Shown: positions 37,997-44,344 of the stretch, one piece after another
Numbering within the stretch: the stretch's first letter is position 1
How the letters are laid out: each line of letters opens with the position of its first letter
Virus record (IMG/VR): IMGVR_UViG_3300031576_000107
Location: 1-44,351 of that record
Reading direction: 5' to 3' (one strand)
Length of the DNA: 44,351 nucleotides
Origin: a virus
Program-made: the position numbers and the translations under genes
Notes under the pieces: generated by a model
What the model saw: the letters and a program-made list of their open reading frames with translations, nothing else
The model's database searches: none
Told to the model about the DNA's origin: nothing

Positions 37997-39680
37997 CTTG
38001 CTCCATTAAATGAAAATCTGAAAGTGCCCTTTCAATGTTTGGGTCCTTTTCAGGACGATATTCTTTAAACTCGGCAACGCTAAAGCCTAGAGCTTCCCAC
38101 GCATCATCACAGTAGGCCCAACCATCTACGCGATCCCGTTTCTTTCCAGCGGGCCATCTGGAGATCTGGTCAAGCAGGCTTCCAGTCTTATCCACCCGCA
38201 TGGTCGGGCGCTTATGCCATAGGCCATTGTTCACCGGGCCTTGCTGGCCACCGATCCGGCCATCTTTGCTCCGTCCAGCGGGGACAACGCCTAACAATTC
38301 TACGCCCAACGGGAACTCCGTTCCACGTCCGTCCGCACGGGGCCGACCCTGTAACTCCGTAAGCCAACTCTTTAAGACCGTCTGAAAATTGACCTTCTCT
38401 ACTGCGAAAGCTTTCAACCACGGCATCTGCCCCCAAGCTAAATCACAGGACCGTTTGATGTATTCGTCGGGGGGGACGAAGCCTCCCCACTCTTCGAGAA
38501 CAAAACGGCACTGACACCGCGCTTTAGCAACGAAAGTAATACTTGACTCGCAGCCTCTCTTATCCTCGGTAAAAGCGGGATCAGAGAGCCCAATGAGACA
38601 CATCTCGGCCAAGTAGTGCCTATGGGTGGAGTGACATTGACACTCCAACCGGCCATCGGGAAAGAGGGCAAAATCCTTGATGGCTCCAATGTCGAATCCG
38701 TTCCGACCGGCTTCGTGGGGCTTACAGAGGTACTGGTAGTAGTAGCGCTCAATGTCCGTCTCGCGGATGTAGTTAATCTTGTCCCAAGGGCAGGCTTCTG
38801 GAAGAATTGGCTGGCCGATAGTGACATTCGGTCGAAGCTCAGGTCGGTCGGCGATAGCCTCCGAAATCTCGAAGTCCCCAAGGACCCCAATCCCCCATTT
38901 AAGCCAAGAGCCCATGCGCTCGAAGCGAAGGAATTCTTGATGGACATCAGCACCTCCGGGCCAAGGGGTGCCCACAACCCAGAAGTTGCTTGTCTCCCAG
39001 TCATCGAGGATGTCTTCCAAGTCCCGAAAGAGCTGGACGGCCGTAGCGACCTCACTCTCAGATTTAGCAGACTGTTCATTGATCGCATCATCTAGGATTA
39101 CGTTTGGAAAGTGCTGAGAGGCAAGGCCGCTATTGATGGAGAAAGTCGCGATGGACGCTTGGACTTTTTCCGCATAGCCGTGCTCACGCGTGACTCGAAT
39201 TTGCTCTTCATCCCACTTTTCGCCGGGGCGGATTTCTCGAAAGGCGAACCGGAATAGCCTATTGTATTCGATGGTGTTCTTGATACTGTTAAGCCACTTC
39301 TTCGTATTGTCGTGATGTGCGCTGATAAGTGCAAAGGACGTATTTCGGTCGCGGATGAGACCCCACAAGGGCAGTGACTCGGATGCACATGTACTTTTGT
39401 AGTGGTCTCTGGGCATCCAACTTCCCTTACGTCGAGACGTGGGCGGTCCGCCCGTCTCAGGAAGAAGTTGGAGGTAGTTACAATAGGCGCGGTGAAGATG
39501 TTTCCGTAGTCGATCCTTTCCCAAGACGGCGGTAGCGAGGAAGTAGAGGGATTCTTTGCATCGCCGTCGAGTGTCCTGGTAGATGTCAGCAACGGTGTCA
39601 TCATTCGTCCATTTCTTCCCGGCGTCGAAGCCAAGCTTGTATGATTTGGGGAGGAAGCTCGACTCGCTCTTCGTGATCAT
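37917..39680 (-). CDS. terL: large terminase subunit (ATPase and nuclease)
   Basis: A 587-residue packaging motor. The ATPase half has the Walker A variant WMPRDHYKST (residues 88-97) and Walker B NVILDDAINE (D197/D198). The nuclease half shows LIGLSDPAFTED (D367), FAVEKVNF (E428) and RVDGWAYCDDAW (D519, D525). It would translocate DNA into the procapsid through the portal and cut it. I chose ATG 39680, behind AAGGAG; the first 80 bases overlap the small terminase gene in another frame, and no later good start exists. It is encoded directly after the small subunit. Confidence 0.9.
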   Translation of the reverse strand: MITKSESSFLPKSYKLGFDAGKKWTNDDTVADIYQDTRRRCKESLYFLATAVLGKDRLRKHLHRAYCNYLQLLPETGGPPTSRRKGSWMPRDHYKSTCASESLPLWGLIRDRNTSFALISAHHDNTKKWLNSIKNTIEYNRLFRFAFREIRPGEKWDEEQIRVTREHGYAEKVQASIATFSINSGLASQHFPNVILDDAINEQSAKSESEVATAVQLFRDLEDILDDWETSNFWVVGTPWPGGADVHQEFLRFERMGSWLKWGIGVLGDFEISEAIADRPELRPNVTIGQPILPEACPWDKINYIRETDIERYYYQYLCKPHEAGRNGFDIGAIKDFALFPDGRLECQCHSTHRHYLAEMCLIGLSDPAFTEDKRGCESSITFVAKARCQCRFVLEEWGGFVPPDEYIKRSCDLAWGQMPWLKAFAVEKVNFQTVLKSWLTELQGRPRADGRGTEFPLGVELLGVVPAGRSKDGRIGGQQGPVNNGLWHKRPTMRVDKTGSLLDQISRWPAGKKRDRVDGWAYCDDAWEALGFSVAEFKEYRPEKDPNIERALSDFHLMEQDDEGQESISRVSRALLRDGAWIGTDN

Positions 39681-40044
39681 CCAGCTCCTTGAATTGCCCC
39701 CCAATCCTTAAAAGGTCTCTAAGGATACTTGCTCTAGCTTCGGGCTTAAGCTGCGTATTTCGGGCTAGCTCCTTCAACATCAGGTAGTGTGTGAAGGAAT
39801 CCTCCCGAGCTTGGGAGCGGACGCGCCCTGTTACCCGTGCTTCATCCCGTTGGGCATTCCAGAAGTTATAAGCTTCTGGATTGGACTCTTTAAGATACTC
39901 TTCAAACTCTGGAGTATGAGTTAAGCTCTGGATCCGCTCCAGGGGGATATCTGTCTGCCGAGCAATCTGCTCTAAAGTCGAACCACCCGCAATGAGTGGG
40001 GCAATCCCCTCAATGTAAATCTGTGTGGCTCGATCAAGTGGCAT
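39601..40044 (-). CDS. putative small terminase subunit
   Basis: A 147-residue helical protein preceding terL. The N-terminal GSTLEQIARQTDIPLERIQS is a helix-turn-helix-like DNA-binding segment, followed by NFWNAQRDEARVTGRVRSQA and a helical assembly region ending ELPPQIIQAWLRRREEMDE. Order and DNA-binding fold fit TerS, which recognises the packaging site. It lies about 56 bases behind the late promoter, and no clear Shine-Dalgarno is seen before ATG 40044. Its end overlaps terL. Confidence 0.7.
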   Translation of the reverse strand: MPLDRATQIYIEGIAPLIAGGSTLEQIARQTDIPLERIQSLTHTPEFEEYLKESNPEAYNFWNAQRDEARVTGRVRSQAREDSFTHYLMLKELARNTQLKPEARASILRDLLRIGGQFKELDDHEERVELPPQIIQAWLRRREEMDE

Positions 40045-40106
40045 GGGTTATGCATTATGCAAGGCTTATGCCAGCTTTTCCCAAACAAAGATAGCCCACA
40101 GGGTCT

Positions 40107-40135
40107 AGTATACCACACTTTCTTAGTGGCGTCAA
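40107..40135 (-). promoter_or_regulatory. late sigma70 promoter of the structural operon
   Basis: On the minus strand TTGACG (40135-40130), a 17-base spacer, and TGG-TATACT (extended -10, hexamer 40112-40107). This is close to consensus and points at terS. It lies back to back with a rightward extended -10 inside an 11-bp inverted repeat (40105-40115 and 40147-40157). The leader also contains three TTATGC units (about 40045-40070) that could be operator-like. Confidence 0.82.
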
Positions 40136-40155
40136 GAAGTAAAGCATGGTATACT
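40127..40155 (+). promoter_or_regulatory. extended -10 promoter of the right arm, leaderless start
   Basis: TGG-TATACT (hexamer 40150-40155) forms an extended -10; a weak TGGCGT lies 17 bases upstream at 40127-40132. The next gene's ATG is at 40162, just 7 bases after the -10, so the predicted transcription start coincides with the A of ATG. CTAGTATACCA (40105-40115) and TGGTATACTAG (40147-40157) are perfect inverted repeats. Confidence 0.6.
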
Positions 40156-40161
40156 AGCCAC

Positions 40162-40335
40162 ATGAAATTTAATCAAGAGAAAGCCACGCTGGTAGTAGAA
40201 TGCCAGAAATGTCTTAGACGATTTGAGATCGTGTTAGAGCCCGATTATGGGGACTTTCCAACATGCCGGGGTGCTCGAAAAAAGGGTCGTTGTATGGGTA
40301 AGTTACTCCTATTGAGGAGAATAGTCTCTGAATGA
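40162..40335 (+). CDS. 57-aa zinc-ribbon protein, probably leaderless
   Basis: Product MKFNQEKATLVVECQKCLRR continues with FEIVLEPDYGDFPTCRGARK and GRCMGK. CQKC plus the later C and C form a four-cysteine zinc ribbon. It is the first gene of the right arm, and its ATG coincides with the predicted transcription start, so no Shine-Dalgarno is available. A longer frame from 40057 would run across the promoter and is rejected. Likely a small nucleic-acid- or RNA-polymerase-binding protein, but no family is identified. Confidence 0.65.
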   Translation: MKFNQEKATLVVECQKCLRRFEIVLEPDYGDFPTCRGARKKGRCMGKLLLLRRIVSE

Positions 40336-40341
40336 AGTCCG

Positions 40342-40415
40342 GCCGGTTTAGCTCAATGGGAGAGCCTGGGGCCTGTACCCCCGAGATCCCGGTCCAATTC
40401 CGGGAGCCGGCTCCA
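40342..40415 (+). tRNA. tRNA, most likely Thr(UGU)
   Basis: A 74-base cloverleaf with an encoded CCA end. The acceptor stem GCCGGTT pairs with AGCCGGC; the D arm is GCTC/GAGC; the anticodon stem TGGGG/CCCCG has one T.G pair; the T arm is CCCGG-TCCAATT-CCGGG. The anticodon loop reads CCTGTAC, giving UGU with A37 but C instead of the universal U33. GCCGG... ends with ...CCGGC TCCA are common in bacterial tRNA-Thr. The unusual base 33 leaves the isotype provisional. Confidence 0.85.
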
Positions 40416-40520
40416 TCAGGCCTACCCCATCCCCTAGACCGTTTCAAACAAATCTGCTCAACCTGTGGGGGACCAACTCAACGGGGGCGATGTCTCTGCC
40501 CAAGGCTCCATCAGAGGTAA
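40416..40520 (+). pseudogene. zinc-ribbon-like gene remnant after the tRNA
   Basis: An open frame downstream of the tRNA encodes LDRFKQICSTCGGPTQRGRC and LCPRLHQR, with four ribbon-like cysteines. In this frame the only ATGs lie inside the tRNA or at the end of the upstream gene, and no ribosome binding site is present. It may be the 3' end of a gene interrupted by tRNA insertion, or a decayed copy of one of the zinc-ribbon genes nearby. Confidence 0.3.
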
Positions 40521-40522
40521 GA

Positions 40523-40600
40523 ATGCCATTATCTCTACAAATCCTTATAATTGCTATAGGGGTACCTTTTATTGTGTGGCTAATTATCATCCGGGATTGA
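40523..40600 (+). CDS. 25-aa single-span membrane microprotein
   Basis: ATG 40523 follows CAGAGGTAAGA, a good ribosome binding site. The product MPLSLQILIIAIGVPFIVWL ends IIIRD, one strong membrane helix. It stops one base before the next gene's ATG. Function unknown, but size and tight spacing resemble the other microproteins in this genome. Confidence 0.6.
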   Translation: MPLSLQILIIAIGVPFIVWLIIIRD

Positions 40601-40601
40601 T

Positions 40602-40910
40602 ATGCCCCATTCAAAGAAACCCCTCCTTGTTAGAGTAACTTGGCTGGATCCTACTACCCATACGGGTTGGGTAAGCCCGGAAGAAGCTGCCCAGCTTGGA
40701 GCAAATCTGATGGAGTCTACAGGATATTTTGTCTCGGAGGACGAGACCTATCTTCGATTGGCTCTGGATAGGGATCTGACGGACGGCCCCTTCAACGGTA
40801 TTGGGGCCCTTGTGAGGGGGGGCATCCAAAAAGTTGAATTCGGACACTTTGTTCCCCAAAGAAAAAAGGTCTTGGCAAAAGGAGTGCCACCCAATAAGAT
40901 GGAGGAATGA
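40602..40910 (+). CDS. hypothetical protein, cytoplasmic member of a two-gene family
   Basis: A 102-residue protein: LLVRVTWLDPTTHTGWVSPE, then ATGYFVSEDETYLRLALD-like strands and GPFNGIGALVRGGIQKVEF. The pattern VxWxD...GWxxPEE...GxxVxED...LxxALD...NGxGxI repeats in the gene at 41249-41551, so the two are paralogues. This copy has no signal peptide. The C-terminal tail KKVLAKGVPPNKMEE is extra. Family not recognised. Confidence 0.65.
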   Translation: MPHSKKPLLVRVTWLDPTTHTGWVSPEEAAQLGANLMESTGYFVSEDETYLRLALDRDLTDGPFNGIGALVRGGIQKVEFGHFVPQRKKVLAKGVPPNKMEE

Positions 40911-40917
40911 TGACCCT

Positions 40918-41262
40918 ATGAAGTGGCCAGCGCATGAGAAGGTTCTCCAAAGGCTGAGAGTAGGGGATCTCATTTTAGTCGGTGGGGAAGACTGGACGAC
41001 CGAAGAGAAGAACTGGTTTGACGTGGCTACTATAAAGGTACGTCGCCCCGCATTTATTTGGATCCCAGGCTTCTTCCTTCGAGCTGATGCCCATTCAGTT
41101 TGGTGGGCCGGGATATACGGGATATTTATGGAGGCTGAACCTGATTGTAAGTACATTCATTCTATGGCCCGAGAAGCCATTCATGAAATCATCCCCTTGC
41201 GGAAAGTAAAACTTCACCGCAAAATCACACCAATGAAAGGATTTACTCATGGTATTGAATAG
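40918..41262 (+). CDS. hypothetical protein, 114 aa
   Basis: Starts at ATG 40918 behind GGAGGA, which first serves a 4-codon frame and may couple the genes. The protein has a helix (HEKVLQRLRVGDLILVGGED), then PAFIWIPGFFLRADAHSVWW and a basic C-terminal part (IPLRKVKLHRKITPMKGFTH). The strand-turn pattern suggests a compact beta domain. Unrecognised. Confidence 0.6.
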   Translation: MKWPAHEKVLQRLRVGDLILVGGEDWTTEEKNWFDVATIKVRRPAFIWIPGFFLRADAHSVWWAGIYGIFMEAEPDCKYIHSMAREAIHEIIPLRKVKLHRKITPMKGFTHGIE

Positions 41263-41551
41263 TTTACTGTTAAGTGTTTTTCTGGCGCTACCTACTACCC
41301 CCGAGGAAGTCATTGTCACGTGCATCGTTTGGGTAGACGCTAAAGGGGAGCTAGGCTGGATGACTCCAGAAGAGTATGATGCAGAGGATGCGCTTATCCT
41401 GTCCTGCGGAATCCTCGTTAAGGAGGATAAGCGTATGCTGACTATGGCCCTAGATACTGATGGGACTATGGGGAACGGTTGGGGCAGTATTCCCCAGAGC
41501 AGCATCCTGTCGCGCATAGATACTACAATCAAGATCCCAGAACCCCAATAA
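41249..41551 (+). CDS. exported paralogue of the 40602-40910 product
   Basis: A 100-residue protein with a hydrophobic N-terminus MVLNSLLLSVFLALPTTPEE that looks like a signal peptide or anchor, followed by the paralogue body: VIVTCIVWVDAKGELGWMTP, ILVKEDKRMLTMALDTDG and NGWGSIPQSSILSRI. The shared pattern with 40602-40910 shows a duplication in which one copy gained or kept a signal. AAGGA lies 9 bases upstream. Function unknown. Confidence 0.6.
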   Translation: MVLNSLLLSVFLALPTTPEEVIVTCIVWVDAKGELGWMTPEEYDAEDALILSCGILVKEDKRMLTMALDTDGTMGNGWGSIPQSSILSRIDTTIKIPEPQ

Positions 41552-41563
41552 GAGGTAGGGAAA

Positions 41564-41917
41564 ATGCAAAGAAACGATGATTCTTACGGCGCTGGATTTG
41601 AATCTTCAGGCGCGTTGTGTGGGGAGCCAAAGGGTTCTATCGAGCCGTCAGTGGATGATCTTACTCCAATAGAGATCCTCCAGGGCAAGTGGCATCTATC
41701 CGCGATTTGGCGTTGCGGTGGCTGGTTGCGGTTTTCGGTTGTCAACAAAGACTCCGTGAAATTTGAATGGAGCGAATCGGCAGGCCGGGTTAGCAGTTTT
41801 TTTGCTTCGATTCGGTATTTTCTTTTCGCATGTAAGCTCGCAATCCCCTTTCTTGAAAAAATTCTAGCAGAGCGCAAAAGAGAAGAAGCGCAAGGAAGGG
41901 AAGCATGGCCGAGTTAA
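41564..41917 (+). CDS. hypothetical protein, 117 aa
   Basis: Soluble-looking protein with GKWHLSAIWRCGGWLRFSVV, a beta section, then an aromatic helix (SSFFASIRYFLFACKLAIPF) and a lysine/glutamate-rich end (EKILAERKREEAQGREAWPS). AGAGGTAGGG precedes the start. The end overlaps the next gene by 13 bases. The helical section could associate with membranes. No family recognised. Confidence 0.55.
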   Translation: MQRNDDSYGAGFESSGALCGEPKGSIEPSVDDLTPIEILQGKWHLSAIWRCGGWLRFSVVNKDSVKFEWSESAGRVSSFFASIRYFLFACKLAIPFLEKILAERKREEAQGREAWPS

Positions 41918-42126
41918 GAGGTGGTAAGGGGGGCTTTGGGGGAATAACCACAATGAATCAAGATCAGCGCGTCGGGCGTTATGCTCCCCACCCGGCAATC
42001 TTCAAGTATCTCGATCAGGAGACTGGGATCATGCATGTCCGTTGCTATATGTGCCGTAAAGAGTGGGGCCATATAGGATATGACGCTGGAGCTTCGACCC
42101 CCCCTCTGTGCAGGAGGCTAAAGTGA
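41905..42126 (+). CDS. 73-aa zinc-ribbon-like protein
   Basis: Starts at ATG 41905 with GGAAGGGAAGC upstream. Gly-rich N-terminus (MAELRGGKGGFGGITTMNQD), then GIMHVRCYMCRKEWGHIGYD and a final C (LCRRLK). CYMC is a probable zinc half-site with partner ligands from H and the later C. One of several ribbon proteins in this arm. Role unknown. Confidence 0.6.
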   Translation: MAELRGGKGGFGGITTMNQDQRVGRYAPHPAIFKYLDQETGIMHVRCYMCRKEWGHIGYDAGASTPPLCRRLK

Positions 42127-42395
42127 CCAAGCAAATCTGCTATTGCTTCAATGCGCCCGTACCAGATTGTCCAACACATGGTATGGGGCCGCAACTGATG
42201 CCACTGCCACAATCGATCAGTTTTAGTAACGTGAGGTCGAGCCCCATCATTCGGGGAAAGGCCCCTACTGGGGGGACACCGGTCTGCTGCTGCTTACCAA
42301 GCGTTCCGACCTGCGGTTGTGAGCCGGATTGGTGGGGGTGCTACATCACTAGATGTCCTACGCACAACATCGCTGCCTCCTCGAGAAGGAGTTAG
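42123..42395 (+). CDS. Cys-rich protein, 90 aa
   Basis: GTG 42123 is preceded by AGGAGG at 5-base spacing. The protein is very cysteine-rich in two clusters, ICYCFNAPVPDCPTHG and PVCCCLPSVPTCGCEPDWWG CYITRCPTH, which end alike in CPTHG/CPTHN. The repeated pattern implies two metal-binding modules. Could be a zinc-binding regulator, but no family is recognised. Confidence 0.6.
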   Translation: MTKQICYCFNAPVPDCPTHGMGPQLMPLPQSISFSNVRSSPIIRGKAPTGGTPVCCCLPSVPTCGCEPDWWGCYITRCPTHNIAASSRRS

Positions 42396-42396
42396 C

Positions 42397-42843
42397 ATGA
42401 TCCAACTCCCTCTAAGTAAAATGTCTAAGCATAGTTCCCATAGTTGGGGCAGCGAGGACGTGGATTGGTATGGTATTGGCTCAGCCGCCGAGTATATCGG
42501 GGAGGGTTTGAAACGCTGGGGTCGAATGGATGTGACGCATTATAAGGAGAAGTTTGGCCAAGTAAGGGTGTATTGCTCCTTTGGTATCCACTCGTGGAAC
42601 GGGTTGACGCATCCGGGACATCACTTTAACCGCTGGCCCAAGTGGACCTGGCGTTTCTGTGACCAACCACGGTGGGCGATTCGGCTAGTAAACCTTATCT
42701 TGACTCCATGGCAAGTTTATCTTTACCGCCGGTACTACCGTCGAGCAGTCGAGAAATGGCCCCATCTCTATGATGAGATTCTAATGGCGGCAGATTATAC
42801 GGAGCTTTTTAGGGGATACATTCCAGGGAGGGGTATACAATGA
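42397..42843 (+). CDS. hypothetical protein, 148 aa, Trp-rich
   Basis: Starts at ATG 42397 after AAGGAGTTAGC. The protein is rich in Trp/Tyr/His/Arg (SSHSWGSEDVDWYGIGSAAEY, HHFNRWPKWTWRFCDQPRW) and ends DEILMAADYTELFRGYIPGR. It contains one amphipathic, possibly membrane-associated helix (AIRLVNLILTPWQVYLYRRY). Similar ending patterns occur in other phage proteins of unknown function, from memory. Confidence 0.6.
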   Translation: MIQLPLSKMSKHSSHSWGSEDVDWYGIGSAAEYIGEGLKRWGRMDVTHYKEKFGQVRVYCSFGIHSWNGLTHPGHHFNRWPKWTWRFCDQPRWAIRLVNLILTPWQVYLYRRYYRRAVEKWPHLYDEILMAADYTELFRGYIPGRGIQ

Positions 42844-43100
42844 AACTCGAATCTGACTCGGCCACGGCCCTATGGTCTGTGGGGTGTTTTTTAGTAGGGG
42901 CACTCCTAATCCTAATGCTGCTGATTGAAAGGGTTTGTCACTCTTGTCCCCCTTGTCCGAGGGGACAAATTTACTATGAAAATCTTAAGCCCCAACATCT
43001 ACTAACACCTGAGTATCCTACTTTTGAGTCTCCAAAGACGACAACTTGCACAACTCATGACTATGGAGTTGGGGGGCAACGTACAATATGTACTCAATAA
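42840..43100 (+). CDS. 86-aa membrane-anchored Cys-containing protein
   Basis: Starts ATG 42840 by ATGA overlap with GGGAGGGG upstream. One membrane span (ALWSVGCFLVGALLILMLLI) is followed by CHSCPPCPRGQIYYE, a C-x2-C-x2-C run, then a Pro/Thr-rich tail with more cysteines. Topology is likely N-in, C-out, where the cysteines could be oxidised. Role unknown. Confidence 0.6.
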   Translation: MKLESDSATALWSVGCFLVGALLILMLLIERVCHSCPPCPRGQIYYENLKPQHLLTPEYPTFESPKTTTCTTHDYGVGGQRTICTQ

Positions 43101-43186
43101 AAACTTATTTATATATGGCCATAATGTCTCTTGCCGTTTGGGGTTTTCTCCTACTTTGGTGGGATGAGCAAAACAAGAAAAGGTAA
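43088..43186 (+). CDS. 32-aa membrane microprotein
   Basis: ATG 43088 overlaps the end of the preceding gene; a G-rich GGGGGG stretch lies 10 bases before it. The product MYSIKTYLYMAIMSLAVWGF LLLWWDEQNKKR (in two parts) is one membrane helix with a charged tail. It ends two bases before the lipoprotein gene's ATG, with AAAAGG as that gene's ribosome binding site. Confidence 0.5.
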   Translation: MYSIKTYLYMAIMSLAVWGFLLLWWDEQNKKR

Positions 43187-43188
43187 CT

Positions 43189-43575
43189 ATGCTATTCCGC
43201 TGGGCTCTTTGTCTCTTTAGCTTTGCTGGTTGCCATATCGAGCCCACAGAGTTAGGCATTGAACCCTGGATGCGGGCCTATTGGCATCAAGCACAAGATG
43301 AGCTGAGCCAGCTTAAACCCCCACCATGGAACGCTAGAAGGATGAAGCCCGGCGACCCCTTTAGCGTTAGAATTGAGGAGTTTATTTTTGAGCCCTCCTC
43401 GGTAGCTTTTAAATGTGCAGGGTATTATGAAACGGCTGGATGTTTTGACCCACCTCACAATATCCGCTATTGGGCATCCTACCCCGAAGTCATTAAGCAT
43501 GAAGCAAAGCACGCGATCCTTTATCGCTTGGGCGATCCCAGGTGGGAGTGTATTGAGCATCCAGGGGGCTGTTAG
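43189..43575 (+). CDS. exported lipoprotein with zincin motif HExxH
   Basis: A 128-residue protein. MLFRWALCLFSFAGC is a short lipoprotein signal, with lipidation expected at C15. The mature part has an extended beta region (PFSVRIEEFIFEPSSVAFKC) and near the end VIKHEAKHAILYRLGDPRWE, giving H104-E105-x-x-H108, with H124 in IEHPGGC as possible third ligand. This is the zinc-metallopeptidase (zincin) signature. Four cysteines may make disulfides. It may cleave cell-envelope protein or simply bind metal; no known phage family comes to mind. AAAAGGTAACT precedes the start. Confidence 0.65.
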   Translation: MLFRWALCLFSFAGCHIEPTELGIEPWMRAYWHQAQDELSQLKPPPWNARRMKPGDPFSVRIEEFIFEPSSVAFKCAGYYETAGCFDPPHNIRYWASYPEVIKHEAKHAILYRLGDPRWECIEHPGGC

Positions 43576-43773
43576 ATGGCCCCTAAGAATCAACTTCAGC
43601 GAAAAGAAGTTCATTTTGAGAACTTGTCTGCTGAGGCACGAGGTGCTTGGATTCGATGGGGGGATAAGCTTAGACCTAACCGTACTCTCCTGACCTGGTG
43701 TGAGGAGGCGGTGCGGATACATTTTGACCCTGTGTACGGTCCTCCTTGGAGATTTTACAGATGGCAAGTTTAA
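43576..43773 (+). CDS. hypothetical 65-aa protein
   Basis: Begins directly after the lipoprotein stop (TAG-ATG). MAPKNQLQRKEVHFENLSAE, then ARGAWIRWGDKLRPNRTLLT and FDPVYGPPWRFYRWQV. Basic and aromatic, possibly binding nucleic acid. No separate ribosome binding site is needed if coupling from the upstream stop works. Unrecognised. Confidence 0.6.
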   Translation: MAPKNQLQRKEVHFENLSAEARGAWIRWGDKLRPNRTLLTWCEEAVRIHFDPVYGPPWRFYRWQV

Positions 43774-43868
43774 AGCCGAGATTGAAGCTTTCCATGAAGC
43801 GCAAGATGCCCTTTGAGGGCCTATGCCGGGGGTCCCAGGGGTCCCGACATCGGACTAGGTTCCAGTGA
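43761..43868 (+). CDS. 35-aa basic protein (doubtful)
   Basis: An ATG at 43761 with GGAG 9-10 bases upstream opens MASLKPRLKLSMKRKMPFEG LCRG..., a very basic short frame overlapping the previous gene and the structured region 43808-43888. Composition is skewed and no partner supports it, so it may be only RNA structure read as protein. Confidence 0.25.
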   Translation: MASLKPRLKLSMKRKMPFEGLCRGSQGSRHRTRFQ

Positions 43869-43888
43869 GCACTCTGGAGCCATCCTAG
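43808..43888 (+). other. hairpin-rich region in the right arm
   Basis: GCCCT-TTG-AGGGC (43808-43820) forms a tight hairpin. CTAGG with TCCAG (43855-43865) pairs with CTGGA and CCTAG (43874-43888) as a two-part stem. Between lie two GGGGTCCC units. This precedes another strong hairpin at 43927-43959. It might be a structured intergenic RNA or processing region. Confidence 0.4.
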
Positions 43889-43926
43889 AAGGTCTGGAGG
43901 GCATTCTAGACGCGGACTATTAAAGA

Positions 43927-43959
43927 GGCGAGCCCGGCCTTTGGTTTTCCGGGCTCGCC
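43927..43959. terminator. strong 11-bp hairpin before the last right-arm gene
   Basis: GGCGAGCCCGG (43927-43937) and CCGGGCTCGCC (43949-43959) are perfectly complementary with an 11-base loop. On the plus strand it is followed by CCGAGAG, not T. On the minus strand it is followed by TCTTTAATAG, so as a terminator it would better stop leftward transcripts. It may also be a processing or stability element. Confidence 0.5.
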
Positions 43960-43972
43960 CCGAGAGAACAGG

Positions 43973-44149
43973 ATGATGGTGAAACATTATACAGGTTGGG
44001 AGGACGCAGGAATGGCTTCTATTCGATGTGGGGGTGAAGACATCGATTTTATCCTTAATTCAGATAATGAAAAGCCTCAGCAGTGCCCTAAATGCAAAGC
44101 TTGGCTTAAGCTGCTCTGGATGGTTAGGGTAATTCAGGTAGAGCCCTAG
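43973..44149 (+). CDS. 58-aa zinc-knuckle-like protein
   Basis: ATG 43973 (or 43976) opens MMVKHYTGWEDAGMASIRCG, then a central acidic part and CPKCKAWLKLLWMV. Ligand candidates are C19 and the CPKC pair. It is the last gene of the right arm, separated from the others by strong hairpins. The ribosome binding site is weak (ACAGG). Role unknown. Confidence 0.6.
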   Translation: MMVKHYTGWEDAGMASIRCGGEDIDFILNSDNEKPQQCPKCKAWLKLLWMVRVIQVEP

Positions 44150-44154
44150 CCCCT

Positions 44155-44179
44155 ATGACAATAAGTGTCATGTTTTCTA
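44155..44179 (+). terminator. weak terminator-like hairpin after the right arm
   Basis: ATGACA-ATAAG-TGTCAT (44155-44171) is a 6-bp stem followed by GTTTTCT, six bases after the stop of the last gene. The stem is A/T-rich, so efficiency may be low, but position and T tract suit a terminator of the right-arm operon. Confidence 0.4.
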
Positions 44180-44236
44180 AAAGTTATCGCGTAGTCTCGT
44201 GTGGCATGCTTGGGTGAAACCGATCGACTCGATGTG

Positions 44237-44344
44237 CCTGGTATGGGCTTACCGGCCAGCCAGTAAGTGTCGGGACCCTTTACACTTACCGCTCGGTAAG
44301 CTAGACAAGATGCATGCCAGGTTAAACGTAAAAGAACCCGACAC
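44237..44344 (+). ncRNA. candidate switch-like pseudoknotted RNA at the right end
   Basis: CCTGGTATG (44237-44245) pairs with CATGCCAGG (44313-44321, one G.U). Inside are four alternating complementary blocks: CTTAC (44248-44252), GTAAG (44263-44267), CTTAC (44285-44289) and GTAAG (44296-44300). Blocks 2 and 3 extend to a perfect 8-bp GTAAGTGT/ACACTTAC stem; blocks 3 and 4 form CTTACC-GCTC-GGTAAG. GTGTCGGG (44267-44274) pairs with CCCGACAC (44337-44344) outside, a pseudoknot. The mutually exclusive options resemble attenuators. No known class is recognised, and the element may continue past the window. Confidence 0.45.

Noticed and set aside
40057-40335. Longer form of the zinc-ribbon gene
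   Set aside because: The upstream part runs across both promoter -10 boxes and lacks protein character; ATG 40162 fits the predicted start.
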